Notes: generated by a model not told the origin, from the letters alone. Positions 1 to 7,962 are shown, counted from the first letter of the stretch. The stretch is 64,000 nucleotides of DNA from Candidatus Aenigmatarchaeota archaeon (GCA_030615205.1 JAUWZS010000001.1:335492-399491); one strand, 5' to 3'. Program-made: numbers and translations.

Positions 1-612
1 CTTCTTTCTTGCTCTAATGGCGCTTTTAATTCTGAGCATAATATAGCACAATGGTATTTGTTTTCTGGTAAGGGTTTGGTTGTTAAAGCACATTCTGTAC
101 CAATTCTGGCTATGAGTGTCGCCAGAGGACGTCTGTTATTACCAAACATGAGAACCTTGGCAGTGGGTGGTAGAATATACGAAGCATACCCGACTAAAAA
201 TTACCAAGCCTTATTAGGAGATCCCACTTTAAAAATTAAAAAAATAGATACTGCATGTAATTTGGTCTTTAGTAATGATTCTATCGACTTTGGTACTGAG
301 TCACTATCATATCCCTATGCTCCTAAAGGAATGAGAATACTTCAAATGAAGAACATAGGTAATGAGAAATGCACGATTAGTCTTGTTGAGAGTTATCCAA
401 GTACATATATACAAGGTTTATCTTGGCTTTCAAAAGAAATTTTACCTCAAGAAAGTGTAAATTTAAGTTTGTCTATCAGGGGTCTTAGTAGAAATGAGAT
501 AGAAAGCCCAAATAGAATTGCAGATCGTTCAGGTTATTTGAGAATAATTTCTAACGACCCTGAGAACATTGTTAAAATTTCTTTCCAAGGTAAAATAAAT
601 AGAATTGATTAA
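1..612 (+). CDS. C-terminal part of a possible caspase-fold (C25-like) peptidase, cut by window edge
   Basis: The frame is open from base 1, so the TTG at 58 in the ORF track is not the true start; the gene begins upstream of the window. The first residues read LLSCSNGAF, and about 80 residues later comes LLGDPTLKIKK. A Cys-containing block followed by a 'GDPTL' segment resembles the end of the catalytic domain of gingipain/C25-type peptidases. The last ~110 residues look like a beta-rich accessory domain. The family call is inference from these two motifs only; the His-bearing part is outside the window. The gene converges on the Cas4-like gene with one base between them. Confidence 0.4.
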   Translation, partial: LLSCSNGAFNSEHNIAQWYLFSGKGLVVKAHSVPILAMSVARGRLLLPNMRTLAVGGRIYEAYPTKNYQALLGDPTLKIKKIDTACNLVFSNDSIDFGTESLSYPYAPKGMRILQMKNIGNEKCTISLVESYPSTYIQGLSWLSKEILPQESVNLSLSIRGLSRNEIESPNRIADRSGYLRIISNDPENIVKISFQGKINRID

Positions 613-613
613 A

Positions 614-1273
614 TTATTTCTTATTCTCCTCGCATCTTTCCTTGTATTCGCAGAATTTGCACATCCATTTCATGTCTTCAGTCTTTTTCGCCTCGGCCAC
701 AGGCAGCTTCTTCTCGATAAGATGCTTGTGCAGGCTCTCGAACCTCTTTATGATCTGGTTCCCGTTCTTCTCGTCGAACTTTATCTCGAACATCTTGGTC
801 TGCAGGTTAGTCTTGTCAATATATAGAATAACACCGTTGTATATCCCGCTTGCACGCATATAGAACTGCAGTTGCATCACATGCGCACGGTTCGCTTTTT
901 TAACAAAAGATACGTTCTTTGTGGATTTGACCTCCACCAGGACCAGTTTTCCCTCCATTTTCAAAAGAATAACATCGTCTATCCGTCCGGACACCACAAA
1001 CTTGGCATTTTCGAACCTCAGCGGCATCTCGACCTTCAGCAGCTCGACCTCAGGCGTCTTTTCGCTTTTCAGCACATCAGCGACAAAATCATGCATAAGA
1101 TTGCCGGCTTCGAATATCTTCAGCAGCTCAGGCTCGACCACATGCGGGTGGTTGTACGAGTACCATGTCTTTCTTATGCATCTTCCTATCTCGGAGGGGT
1201 AGTACCTCCCCACCTTCTTCGGCTTGCTCGCGCGTGCTATATGCTGATCTATTAGCTTATTGAAGTCTATCAT
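614..1273 (-). CDS. Cas4-like PD-(D/E)XK nuclease, probable Fe-S protein
   Basis: A 219-aa RecB/Cas4-family nuclease. The catalytic core is visible: GRIDD (Asp, residue ~97), VEVKST (E-x-K, ~113) and QLQFYM (QxxxY-type motif, ~134). One Cys near residue 33 (GRCIRK) and a C-terminal cluster CKFCEYKERC supply four Cys, the usual ligands of the Cas4/AddB-type 4Fe-4S cluster. Such enzymes trim DNA ends, with 5'-3' exonuclease activity in characterised members. No cas1, cas2 or repeat array is visible, so a solo role in repair or defence is more likely than CRISPR adaptation. It is divergent from the EVE-NucS gene across 160 bases. Confidence 0.75.
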   Translation of the reverse strand: MIDFNKLIDQHIARASKPKKVGRYYPSEIGRCIRKTWYSYNHPHVVEPELLKIFEAGNLMHDFVADVLKSEKTPEVELLKVEMPLRFENAKFVVSGRIDDVILLKMEGKLVLVEVKSTKNVSFVKKANRAHVMQLQFYMRASGIYNGVILYIDKTNLQTKMFEIKFDEKNGNQIIKRFESLHKHLIEKKLPVAEAKKTEDMKWMCKFCEYKERCEENKK

Positions 1274-1397
1274 TGTTAGTTACCAGATCAAAGTCGTTAA
1301 TTAAATTTAATATCCTTAAATTAAAAAATGCAAGAGAGGATGCTTCCGCTGTGGATTGATGTAAATTCTCATCGGAATTCTGGTCTATAGGAAAACA

Positions 1398-1413
1398 GTA
1401 TAATATTAAAATT
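1398..1413 (+). promoter_or_regulatory. TATA-like promoter of the EVE-NucS gene
   Basis: The AT-rich element AGTATAATATTAAAAT lies about 25-38 bases before the ATG at 1436. With archaeal TATA-to-start spacing of about 25 nt, the transcript would be nearly leaderless. Called by position and composition only. Confidence 0.4.
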
Positions 1414-1435
1414 AATAGATGAATTAAGTATTATT

Positions 1436-2401
1436 ATGACAGCCAAATTATTTGTTTTCACAGCAAGTGGAGCCGAAGCATTCAGGCATTACATTGATAC
1501 AATAGAAGAAGGATTTACTATAGATAGAATAAAGCGATTTCTGTCCGAAGATGATTTGAAAAATATAGAAGACATTTTTCCCGATAGAAAAATAAGAGCG
1601 TGGGGCGCAACACCCGGAAGCGGAAACATAAGAAATTGGAATAATCTAGAAATCGATGATAGAATTCTGATTTATAGAAAAGGAAATTATGAATACATTG
1701 CTACAATCGTACATAAGATACATAATCCTGAATTAGCTAAATTTTTATGGGGTACGGACTCATCCGGCCAAACTTGGGAATATATGTATCTTCTTGATAA
1801 TCTAAGAGAACTACCAGTTCCGGCATCAGATTTCAATAAGGTTGTAGGTTATGCACCAAATTATTTTCCACAAGGCTTTATGCAAATAAGTGGAGATAAA
1901 CTAAATTCACTGATAGAAAAATTTGGGTCGATAGACGAATTTTTGAATTATCTCGAAGAAGGTAGATGGGTTGAGGTAAAGGAAGATATTGGAGAAAATA
2001 TTAAAAAGGAAATAATAAAAGAAAAAGTCAGTAGACAGGTAGGCCACACAGAAATTCTTGAAAGAAATTTAGAGGATATTATAGAACAAAATATTCAGAA
2101 ACTAGACCCACATCTTAAGATAATTGCAAGACAAAAAGTCACTGATGTCGGGAGACTCGATTTATTATGTAGTAATGCGGATTATGTTGTTATTGAATTG
2201 AAAAAATCAAAGGCGGGTTCTTCGATAATAGATCAGATATCTAGGTACATGGGATGGGTAAAGAGACATATAGCTGAAAAAGAAGGTAAAGGAGTTAGAG
2301 GAATAATTGTTGTCGGTAAAAAAGATACTTATCTTGAATATGCTGCAGCAGCGAATCCGTTAATAGAAGTAAAAGTCTTTAACGTAACATTTTCTAGCTA
2401 A
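1436..2401 (+). CDS. EVE/PUA-like reader domain fused to NucS-like (DUF91) nuclease
   Basis: A 321-aa two-domain protein. Residues ~1-165 have the look of the EVE/YTH/PUA-like fold: a WGATPGSGN segment, an aromatic-rich GD/DD turn (NNLEIDDRILIYRKG) and a conserved TWEYMYLL strand. EVE-type domains bind modified bases. Residues ~205-318 resemble the NucS/DUF91 PD-(D/E)XK nuclease, with GRLDLLC (Asp), YVVIELKK (E-x-K) and an IDQISRYMGWV helix. The fusion suggests an endonuclease guided by base modification, or held off by it. Its neighbours are a C5-cytosine methyltransferase and Vsr, which makes a restriction role plausible. Cleavage specificity cannot be read from the sequence. Confidence 0.7.
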   Translation: MTAKLFVFTASGAEAFRHYIDTIEEGFTIDRIKRFLSEDDLKNIEDIFPDRKIRAWGATPGSGNIRNWNNLEIDDRILIYRKGNYEYIATIVHKIHNPELAKFLWGTDSSGQTWEYMYLLDNLRELPVPASDFNKVVGYAPNYFPQGFMQISGDKLNSLIEKFGSIDEFLNYLEEGRWVEVKEDIGENIKKEIIKEKVSRQVGHTEILERNLEDIIEQNIQKLDPHLKIIARQKVTDVGRLDLLCSNADYVVIELKKSKAGSSIIDQISRYMGWVKRHIAEKEGKGVRGIIVVGKKDTYLEYAAAANPLIEVKVFNVTFSS

Positions 2402-2454
2402 TTTAAGACACACAAAACGGGCAAGGTAATATTTCGTATTGATCTGGCATATAA

Positions 2455-2853
2455 TCAAACTAATTTAATTATTTTTTTTACAGCAGTATATGAGTCTTTT
2501 CTTATTTCATGTTCCCAGATTCTTATTATTTTCCAACCATTTGATTTAAGTTTTCTTGTTGACTCTTTATCTCTTTTTATGGTGTCTTCTATTTTTTTAG
2601 ACCAGAAATCTACCCTTGTCGAGGGCGCCTTAAAACATTTTGGGCATTTGTGCCAGAAGCAACCATGTATAAAAACCGCTATTTTGTGTTCTGAAATGAT
2701 TATATCTGGATTACCTTCGATTTTCGGATGCATTTTATGTTTAACTTTTCTTCCCTTCAGAATATTGTGTATTTTCCTTTCTGGCGAAGTCCACTTACTC
2801 CTTATTCTGGACATATTATAGCTTCTCTGTTCTTTTGTCATGACATCTGTCAT
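2455..2853 (-). CDS. vsr: Very-short-patch (Vsr) mismatch endonuclease
   Basis: The start is placed at 2853 rather than 2895 because MTDVMTKEQRSYNMSRI lines up with the N terminus of E. coli Vsr, and it then begins 10 bases after the dcm stop. The core motifs are present: NPDIII (catalytic Asp), FIHGCFWHKCPKC (zinc and active-site His/Cys), APSTRVDFW, and GWKIIRIWEHE. Vsr nicks next to T:G mismatches created by deamination of 5-methylcytosine and so protects methylated sites from C-to-T mutation. It is co-transcribed with the upstream C5 methyltransferase, the usual arrangement. Confidence 0.93.
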   Translation of the reverse strand: MTDVMTKEQRSYNMSRIRSKWTSPERKIHNILKGRKVKHKMHPKIEGNPDIIISEHKIAVFIHGCFWHKCPKCFKAPSTRVDFWSKKIEDTIKRDKESTRKLKSNGWKIIRIWEHEIRKDSYTAVKKIIKLV

Positions 2854-2863
2854 AAAGAAAAGA

Positions 2864-3802
2864 TCACATTCCGTACCTAAGTATTTTTTCTGCAAATGGC
2901 TGCACTGCTGGTGGTGGAACAGCGTTTCCTATGGCTTTATAATCGTTTTTGCTCTTCCCAAAAAGTTTCGGGTCAAGCCCTTGTACCTTTGCACATTCAC
3001 TCTCTGTGAGCATACGTATTTTATTTTCCGAGTATTTGATCAGCGCGTTTGCCCCATCTTTATAATATCTTGCCGGAATTGTATATGACGGCTGGTCCAT
3101 TTTTAAGAACTGCCATCTGAAACCTAGGCCGCGTTTCTTGTTTCTCTTTTCCCTCCGAACAAAACCTTCTATGCGTTTTTTTGAATAAAAATATTTTTTA
3201 TCGACTTGATTTTTATTTAATAATATCCTGTTTACTGGTTTCCATTTTCTTTTTGGCATTTTGAAGTCAAAATCAGCGCCTATACTGTTTCCCACAAGAA
3301 ATATCCTTTTCCGTTTCTGTGGTACACCGAAGTCTGCTGTGTTTATAATATAATGTCTGATTCTGAATTCAGGTGAGAACGCTTCATATAAAGAATCCAG
3401 TGCTCCTCTCCCGTCATTCATTTTTGCAGATATAAATCCCCTCACGTTTTCTATAAAAATCCATGAGGGTTTCAGTTCTTTTGCAATCCTTGCAAACTCA
3501 TAAAATAGGCTGTTTCTTTTGTCGCTCGGTTTTCTTCTGCCGGCTATGCTGAACCCCTGACATGGCGGGCCACCGACAAGAACGTCCACTTTTTTTCTCT
3601 TTATTTTTTTCAAAATGGTATCGGCTGTCAGATTTCTTATGTCGTCTACAATAATTTTCGACTCCGGAAAATGCTTTTTGAAAATACTGGCAACGTATTC
3701 GTCCGAATCTATACCAAGAATTATTTCAAATCCGGCGTCTCTGAACCCCCTGCTTATGCCTCCGGCACCGCAGAAAAGATCGACAACAGTCGGTTTTTGC
3801 AT
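2864..3802 (-). CDS. dcm: DNA (cytosine-5-)-methyltransferase
   Basis: A 312-aa C5 methyltransferase with its motifs in order: VDLFCGAGGISRGF (I, SAM binding), GGPPCQGFS (IV, catalytic Cys), ENVRGF (VI), QKRKRIFLVG (VIII), TESECAKVQGLD (IX) and IGNAVPPPA (X). The target-recognition part between VIII and IX is short (about 80 residues), so the recognition site is probably short. It appears intact. Its stop is followed within 10 bases by vsr, and it is divergent from the GHKL ATPase gene across about 30 bases. Together with the EVE-NucS gene it likely forms a modification/restriction unit; no classical type II endonuclease gene is visible. Confidence 0.95.
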   Translation of the reverse strand: MQKPTVVDLFCGAGGISRGFRDAGFEIILGIDSDEYVASIFKKHFPESKIIVDDIRNLTADTILKKIKRKKVDVLVGGPPCQGFSIAGRRKPSDKRNSLFYEFARIAKELKPSWIFIENVRGFISAKMNDGRGALDSLYEAFSPEFRIRHYIINTADFGVPQKRKRIFLVGNSIGADFDFKMPKRKWKPVNRILLNKNQVDKKYFYSKKRIEGFVRREKRNKKRGLGFRWQFLKMDQPSYTIPARYYKDGANALIKYSENKIRMLTESECAKVQGLDPKLFGKSKNDYKAIGNAVPPPAVQPFAEKILRYGM

Positions 3803-3833
3803 ATTTAATAATTAGAAGTGTTTATTAAAAAGT

Positions 3834-5510
3834 ATGGAGCCAAAAGAAAAGCCGACTGGGTATCTATCATTTGATAGTGAAGCAAGATTGTTCGATCTGA
3901 TTGGTAGACAATCTATTTCAGATCCAATAATAGCGTTATTAGAAGTTATAAAAAATGCTTATGATGCTGACGCGACAAAGATTGTTATTTCATTTAAAAA
4001 AATGAAAACGGATGGAAAAATCATTATACATGACAACGGATGTGGAATGTCGCTTGATGATATCAAAAACAAATGGATGAAGATTGGAACAACCGATAAA
4101 TTGGATAATCCAATTACTAGAAGAGGGCGGCGCAAAATAGGTGAAAAGGGAATAGGGAGATTTGCTCTTCAAAAACTAGCAAAAAGACTTACCTTAACAA
4201 CAAAAGTTAAAGGAGAAAAATATGGTTTTAATTTGGAGATAAATTGGAATAATTTTAATGAAAGAGTCCCAGCTAGTTCCGTATGGATTCCATTTCAAAG
4301 AATTAAATTTCCAGTGAGAAATTATGGAACTCAGATAGTATTAAGCAATCTTAGAGAAAAATGGACAGGAGATATGATAAAAAAAGTTTATGAAGAAATT
4401 AGAATTTTGCATTTAAAACTTGGTAAAGATAAATTTGACATCGAAATTCATGCTCCAGAATTTCCTAAATACACGGGAAAACCAAAAATTACTCTTCTCA
4501 ATTTTGCTGTTTACCGATTTAGTGCTAAGCTCGCAAAAAACGGCAAAATAAAATATGAAATGAAAAGAAAAGCGAAAAAGAGCTTAGTATGGAAAGATAA
4601 AAATACTCGATTAACGTGCGGGCCACTAGAATTTGTCTTTTACTTTTTCTATAGAAACCGACGAAGATATGAACTGCACGCAAATCTCGAATTAACAATG
4701 AAACAGTTAAAAGAGATTAGAGGATTTCTTGACAAATGGGGAGGCGTTAAACTTTATAGAGATAAATTTAGAGTAAAACCATTCGGAGATATAGGTAACG
4801 ATTGGATACTTCTTGATAAGAGACGGGTGCAGAAACCAGGTTTCAATCCGGGAAACGACCAGATATGGGGTTACATTAAAATAACAAGGGACGAAAATCC
4901 TGGCATAGTAGATATTACAACAAGGGAAGGTATTTTAAAAGAAAAACCATACAGAGATATGTTTGAATTTATTCAACAAGCAATTAGAGTCTTCGTCAAC
5001 TGGAGAGTATTGAGCGAACCTGAGAAAAAGAAAAGGAGAAAAAAAGCAAAAACCGTGAAGGATGCCGTTTTAGAAGCGAAAAAAAAGAAAATACAAGAAA
5101 AACCAGAACTAATTTTTGATTTTGATATTAAAAAAGTGGCAGAGGAATTAAAACCAGAACTACTGAAGGATATTGAGGATCTGGAGAGATGTTTTTCCGC
5201 TGAAGTTTATAGAGGTTGTATGATGTTCGCAGCCAGAATTCTAGAATTGTTGCTATCTCGTAAGTATTTTGACAGGACTTCGGTAGATCCTGTAGAAAAT
5301 AGATGGGGATTAGAAAAAATCATAGGAAAATGCAAGGAAGAAGAAGTTTTCAAAGAACCCGGATTGGCAGAAATGATGCGTCTGATTAACGAAACTAGAG
5401 TTCCTTCGGTACATAAGAAAAAACAGTTTTATGTTCCAACTCCAGAAGAAACTGAAGGAATTGTTAAATTACTGAATTCGTCAATTAAGAAGATACTAAG
5501 AACGTCCTAA
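3834..5510 (+). CDS. MutL/MORC-like GHKL (HSP90-type) ATPase
   Basis: A 558-aa protein. The N-terminal GHKL ATP-binding fold is clear: ALLEVIKNAYDADAT (N box, Mg-binding Asn), HDNGCGM (G1) and GEKGIGRFALQKLA (G2). A basic, Lys-rich segment lies around residues 395-425. The last ~115 residues form a helical domain (ERCFSAEVYRGCMMFAARILE) resembling DUF4145-type modules. Related GHKL ATPases are known from restriction-modification loci with C5 methyltransferases and Vsr. Here the gene is divergent from dcm-vsr, so it may act as the ATP-gated clamp of the local system. That role is inference. Confidence 0.85.
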   Translation: MEPKEKPTGYLSFDSEARLFDLIGRQSISDPIIALLEVIKNAYDADATKIVISFKKMKTDGKIIIHDNGCGMSLDDIKNKWMKIGTTDKLDNPITRRGRRKIGEKGIGRFALQKLAKRLTLTTKVKGEKYGFNLEINWNNFNERVPASSVWIPFQRIKFPVRNYGTQIVLSNLREKWTGDMIKKVYEEIRILHLKLGKDKFDIEIHAPEFPKYTGKPKITLLNFAVYRFSAKLAKNGKIKYEMKRKAKKSLVWKDKNTRLTCGPLEFVFYFFYRNRRRYELHANLELTMKQLKEIRGFLDKWGGVKLYRDKFRVKPFGDIGNDWILLDKRRVQKPGFNPGNDQIWGYIKITRDENPGIVDITTREGILKEKPYRDMFEFIQQAIRVFVNWRVLSEPEKKKRRKKAKTVKDAVLEAKKKKIQEKPELIFDFDIKKVAEELKPELLKDIEDLERCFSAEVYRGCMMFAARILELLLSRKYFDRTSVDPVENRWGLEKIIGKCKEEEVFKEPGLAEMMRLINETRVPSVHKKKQFYVPTPEETEGIVKLLNSSIKKILRTS

Positions 5511-5565
5511 CTTTTTATAAAATTCAGATATACCAACGATAGAAATACTGAAATTAAAAGAAGAA

Positions 5566-5964
5566 ATGAAAAGAGAAAGAGACCAAAGTGTTTTAATGAA
5601 AGATAACAATTTAGATGACATCAGGATTAAATCAGTAAGAGTTTTTATTAAATATAACTATCTAACGGATTCGGACTTGTGGTGGATTTTTAATGAGTAT
5701 AAAAAAATTCTCAGAGAGGAATTAAGTAAAAAATTTGATATGAAATATAAAAAGTTACCGCTGAAAATTGTGAAGATAAAATCTGAAAGTCCATTGGATA
5801 TTGAATTTGCGCTTAAATTAACTTCTTATTTATATCAGATAATTGGGGTAGTGGTAACTCTCTATAAATTCTACGAAATCTTGAACAAAGTAAATAATAA
5901 GTTTAGAGAAAAAGAAGAAGCCTTTAGGAAAAAGCCAAATATTATTGAAGCAAAATTTGGATAA
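5566..5964 (+). CDS. Small unknown protein downstream of the GHKL ATPase
   Basis: A 132-aa protein of no recognised family. It is charged at both ends, with one hydrophobic stretch near residues 84-105 (SYLYQIIGVVVTLYKFYEIL) that could be a membrane helix or a buried helix, followed by a Lys/Glu-rich tail. It lies 55 bases after the ATPase on the same strand, with the same AT-rich codon use, so it is probably part of that transcription unit. Two in-frame ATGs (5566, 5596) are possible starts. It could be an effector or adaptor of the defence island, but nothing in the sequence proves this. Confidence 0.6.
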   Translation: MKRERDQSVLMKDNNLDDIRIKSVRVFIKYNYLTDSDLWWIFNEYKKILREELSKKFDMKYKKLPLKIVKIKSESPLDIEFALKLTSYLYQIIGVVVTLYKFYEILNKVNNKFREKEEAFRKKPNIIEAKFG

Positions 5965-6153
5965 GTGATTTAAGAGAAAAGCGGTGTTAATTACAACTTC
6001 ACTAATATCTATCTTTTCTTCCTCAACTTCTTATAAATCTCACTATTCCACAATTTCTCCGCTGAAATAGGCCAGCATAAAGGTCCATACGTATTAGACG
6101 AATGTTATATATATGGTTATCCAGCCGACCGCTCTCACTATGGATTTTTACAG

Positions 6154-6166
6154 AATTAAAGCGTTT
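6154..6166 (+). repeat. Partial copy of a local direct repeat
   Basis: AATTAAAGCGTTT is identical to the core of the 25-nt repeats at 7434 and 7604. It sits just downstream of the 3' end of the minus-strand gene at 6186, in a 220-base gap with no other feature. Confidence 0.45.
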
Positions 6167-6185
6167 TCTTTTAACTGTATTAACT

Positions 6186-6533
6186 TCAGCTCATGCGCTT
6201 ATTTTTTTTATGACTACGAGTCATAGGAGTGTCTGCCCAAATATCGCCTTCTACAAGACATATTGGTGATCTGACATAACCGTTTTCTCTCATTCTTTCG
6301 AGGACAGCCTTTACATGAGATTGAATAATATTATGTGCTGGGCGTCCGCCTTTTCCATACGCAATGTATGCCATAGCAGCAGAATGACTATTACCTTCAT
6401 GCATTACATTCCTATATATATTCTCACCTGGCTTTGGAATGTATACTAATTTCGGTTTCGGTTCTTGAAATGGTATTGATTCAGATAAAAGTCTTTCGCC
6501 GTCTGCTCCACCAGGATTATTATCTGCACCCAT
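6186..6533 (-). CDS. Hypothetical 115-aa protein
   Basis: No family recognised. The N terminus is Gly/Asp/Pro-rich (MGADNNPGGADGE) with no signal peptide or membrane segment. The middle contains a His/Ala-rich stretch (HEGNSHSAAMAYIAYGKGG) and the end is strongly basic (RSHKKNKRMS). It leads a run of three short minus-strand genes (6186-7422), two of which are exported, but the 95-base gap to the next gene gives no clear operon. Coding status rests on a clean long frame in an otherwise stop-rich stretch. Confidence 0.5.
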   Translation of the reverse strand: MGADNNPGGADGERLLSESIPFQEPKPKLVYIPKPGENIYRNVMHEGNSHSAAMAYIAYGKGGRPAHNIIQSHVKAVLERMRENGYVRSPICLVEGDIWADTPMTRSHKKNKRMS

Positions 6534-6628
6534 AAAATCATCTTAGAAAATCTTTAGCAGTTAAATATTTAAGGTTTAATAAAGTTTGGAAACATATTTA
6601 AGCTTTATTTTTAATTCGTCGAAAGAAA

Positions 6629-6925
6629 CTAGCCACATTTATTTACATCACAATAACATTTATCATAATCAAGAATATCGCTTTTAACATTTCTTTCTAT
6701 TTTGAATTTTGTAGTTTCCATCTCAGAATAGCATAAAGACTTGCAGCTGTCGTCTGTCAATTCTGTGTCATATCCATCTGATGGCTGTTCGTGAGCAAGA
6801 ACCCAATCAGATTCGCAAACTAAATTACCACCAAAAATTCTTCCAGTGATCGTGCCGAGCATCCCGGTGTAGGCAGAAACGAAGAACAGACCGATTATAA
6901 TTATCCCAATTATCCATTTCTTCAT
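6629..6925 (-). CDS. Small Cys-rich secreted or membrane-anchored protein
   Basis: A 98-aa protein. Residues 3-20 (WIIGIIIIGLFFVSAYTG) form an N-terminal hydrophobic segment after MKK, a signal peptide or anchor. The mature part has six Cys (LVCESDW, DSCKSLCYS, KCYCDVNKCG), suggesting disulfides in an exported domain. No family recognised. It is 17 bases downstream of the exported protein at 6943 on the same strand, so the two are probably co-transcribed. Confidence 0.65.
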   Translation of the reverse strand: MKKWIIGIIIIGLFFVSAYTGMLGTITGRIFGGNLVCESDWVLAHEQPSDGYDTELTDDSCKSLCYSEMETTKFKIERNVKSDILDYDKCYCDVNKCG

Positions 6926-6942
6926 AGTTCAAACCTCTTTAA

Positions 6943-7422
6943 TTAACCTGGACAATATATTGTTCCTGTGTCAGTATTTGACGGACCACTTACTACTATT
7001 GTATTAGTACCAGCTGTGCCTATGAGTGTGGACGTGCATTGTGTTGCAACAGCGCCAGGGTGCAATGATGTCGTGCCTAGACCGCATGTTTTGCCTACCA
7101 TCGGATTATCTTCTACATCCCTACCTGAAAGAATTACCTGAGCTGCATTTGTTGATATATCTCCAGTATTTTTCACATATACATTTATCGTAGTTCCTGA
7201 ACAACTGGTTGCGGTCTCATCGATTTCAATAACTACTGTTCCTAATATTGTAGTTGTTGGCGTGGGTATCGTTGTTGTTGTGGTTGTAGGCTGAATAGTT
7301 GTTGTCGTAGTTGTAAGTTGAATAGTTATTCTATCCGACAAAATAAAAACAGAAATAATAACAGCAATAGCGATAATACCAACACTGATTAAAATTGTTT
7401 GGTCTTTTACCATAATTAACAC
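6943..7422 (-). CDS. Exported protein with Thr-rich linker and CARDB-like domain
   Basis: A 159-aa protein. A hydrophobic N-terminal helix (residues ~10-28) is followed by a Thr-rich linker made of two blocks of consecutive Thr separated by short Ile/Pro-containing spacers (residues ~36-60). The remaining ~100 residues look like a beta-sandwich of CARDB/Ig type (INVYVKNTGD, TNAAQVILSG) with four Cys. A similar hydrophobic helix plus Thr linker recurs in the proteins at 20579, 59141 and 63567. It is probably held at the cell surface. The linker length may vary between strains because of the repetitive codons. Confidence 0.65.
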   Translation of the reverse strand: MLIMVKDQTILISVGIIAIAVIISVFILSDRITIQLTTTTTTIQPTTTTTTIPTPTTTILGTVVIEIDETATSCSGTTINVYVKNTGDISTNAAQVILSGRDVEDNPMVGKTCGLGTTSLHPGAVATQCTSTLIGTAGTNTIVVSGPSNTDTGTIYCPG

Positions 7423-7433
7423 ATATTTTTTAT

Positions 7434-7458
7434 AAATTAAAGCGTTTCGTGGAGAAGC
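7434..7458 (+). repeat. 25-nt direct repeat, copy 1
   Basis: The unit begins AAATTAAAGCGTTTCGTGG and ends GAGAAGC. It matches 24 of 25 bases with the copy at 7604; the centre position is G here and C there. It lies immediately upstream of the start of the minus-strand exported-protein gene (7422), so it could be an operator or a recombination trace. Confidence 0.6.
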
Positions 7459-7603
7459 GGAGTTTTAAGGCCTTTTACGTATAATAACTTCGTTTTCTTT
7501 TTCTATCCCTTAAGGCTGCTTTTTTCTTTCTCAGCATAATCCTTTCTTTAAATTTTATGAGGGTCTTTTTTGGATTCGGCATAATTAAATTCACATTTCA
7601 TTC

Positions 7604-7628
7604 AAATTAAAGCGTTTCCTGGAGAAGC
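7604..7628 (+). repeat. 25-nt direct repeat, copy 2
   Basis: Same unit as at 7434, with one substitution, 170 bases further on and in the same orientation. It lies about 50 bases upstream of the winged-helix gene at 7681, just before its TATA-like box. With only two full copies and no spacer regularity it is not a CRISPR. Confidence 0.6.
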
Positions 7629-7652
7629 TACTTTTACCCAAATAAACAGATA

Positions 7653-7665
7653 CTTATAATTTTAT
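7653..7665 (+). promoter_or_regulatory. TATA-like promoter of the wHTH gene
   Basis: CTTATAATTTTAT is 16-28 bases before the ATG at 7681, consistent with an archaeal leaderless promoter. The 25-nt repeat lies directly upstream, where a regulator or BRE-proximal factor could bind. Confidence 0.4.
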
Positions 7666-7680
7666 CCCATAAATATACTT

Positions 7681-7962
7681 ATGTTGAAATTGTGGAAAGA
7701 AGTCCAAGAGAATGTCGACGCATCTGGAGCTTTACTTCTACTGCACCTACAGATCAAAGGCACAAGTGGATCTAAGGTTATGTGTGATAAGCTATACAGA
7801 CTAAATCAAATAGAAAAGGATAAAGCGCAGGGGATAATAGATGGACTACATAGAAAGGGTTATATAGCAAGAAGGGGCGATGTGTATTCCCTAACAAATA
7901 AGGGAGAAGACGCCCGTTTACTGTATTTCATGTTCCTGCTAGGACAGCTTAAGGGTAAGTAA
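7681..7962 (+). CDS. Small winged-helix DNA-binding protein
   Basis: A 93-aa protein. The second half has the recognition-helix and wing pattern of PadR/MarR-like domains: KAQGIIDGLHRKGYIARRGDVYSLTNKGE. There is no sensor domain and no Cys cluster, so any ligand or partner is unknown. It lies next to two direct repeats that could be its operators, and it is divergent from the exported-protein genes to its left. It may control them, but this is inference. Confidence 0.65.
   Translation: MLKLWKEVQENVDASGALLLLHLQIKGTSGSKVMCDKLYRLNQIEKDKAQGIIDGLHRKGYIARRGDVYSLTNKGEDARLLYFMFLLGQLKGK

Noticed and set aside
614-1273. cas4 of a CRISPR system
   Set aside because: Cas4-like sequence but no other cas gene or array in the window, so a stand-alone nuclease is the safer call.
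7434-7628. Possible CRISPR array
   Set aside because: Only two full repeat copies with a 145-nt separation and no third spacer; cas1/cas2 are absent.
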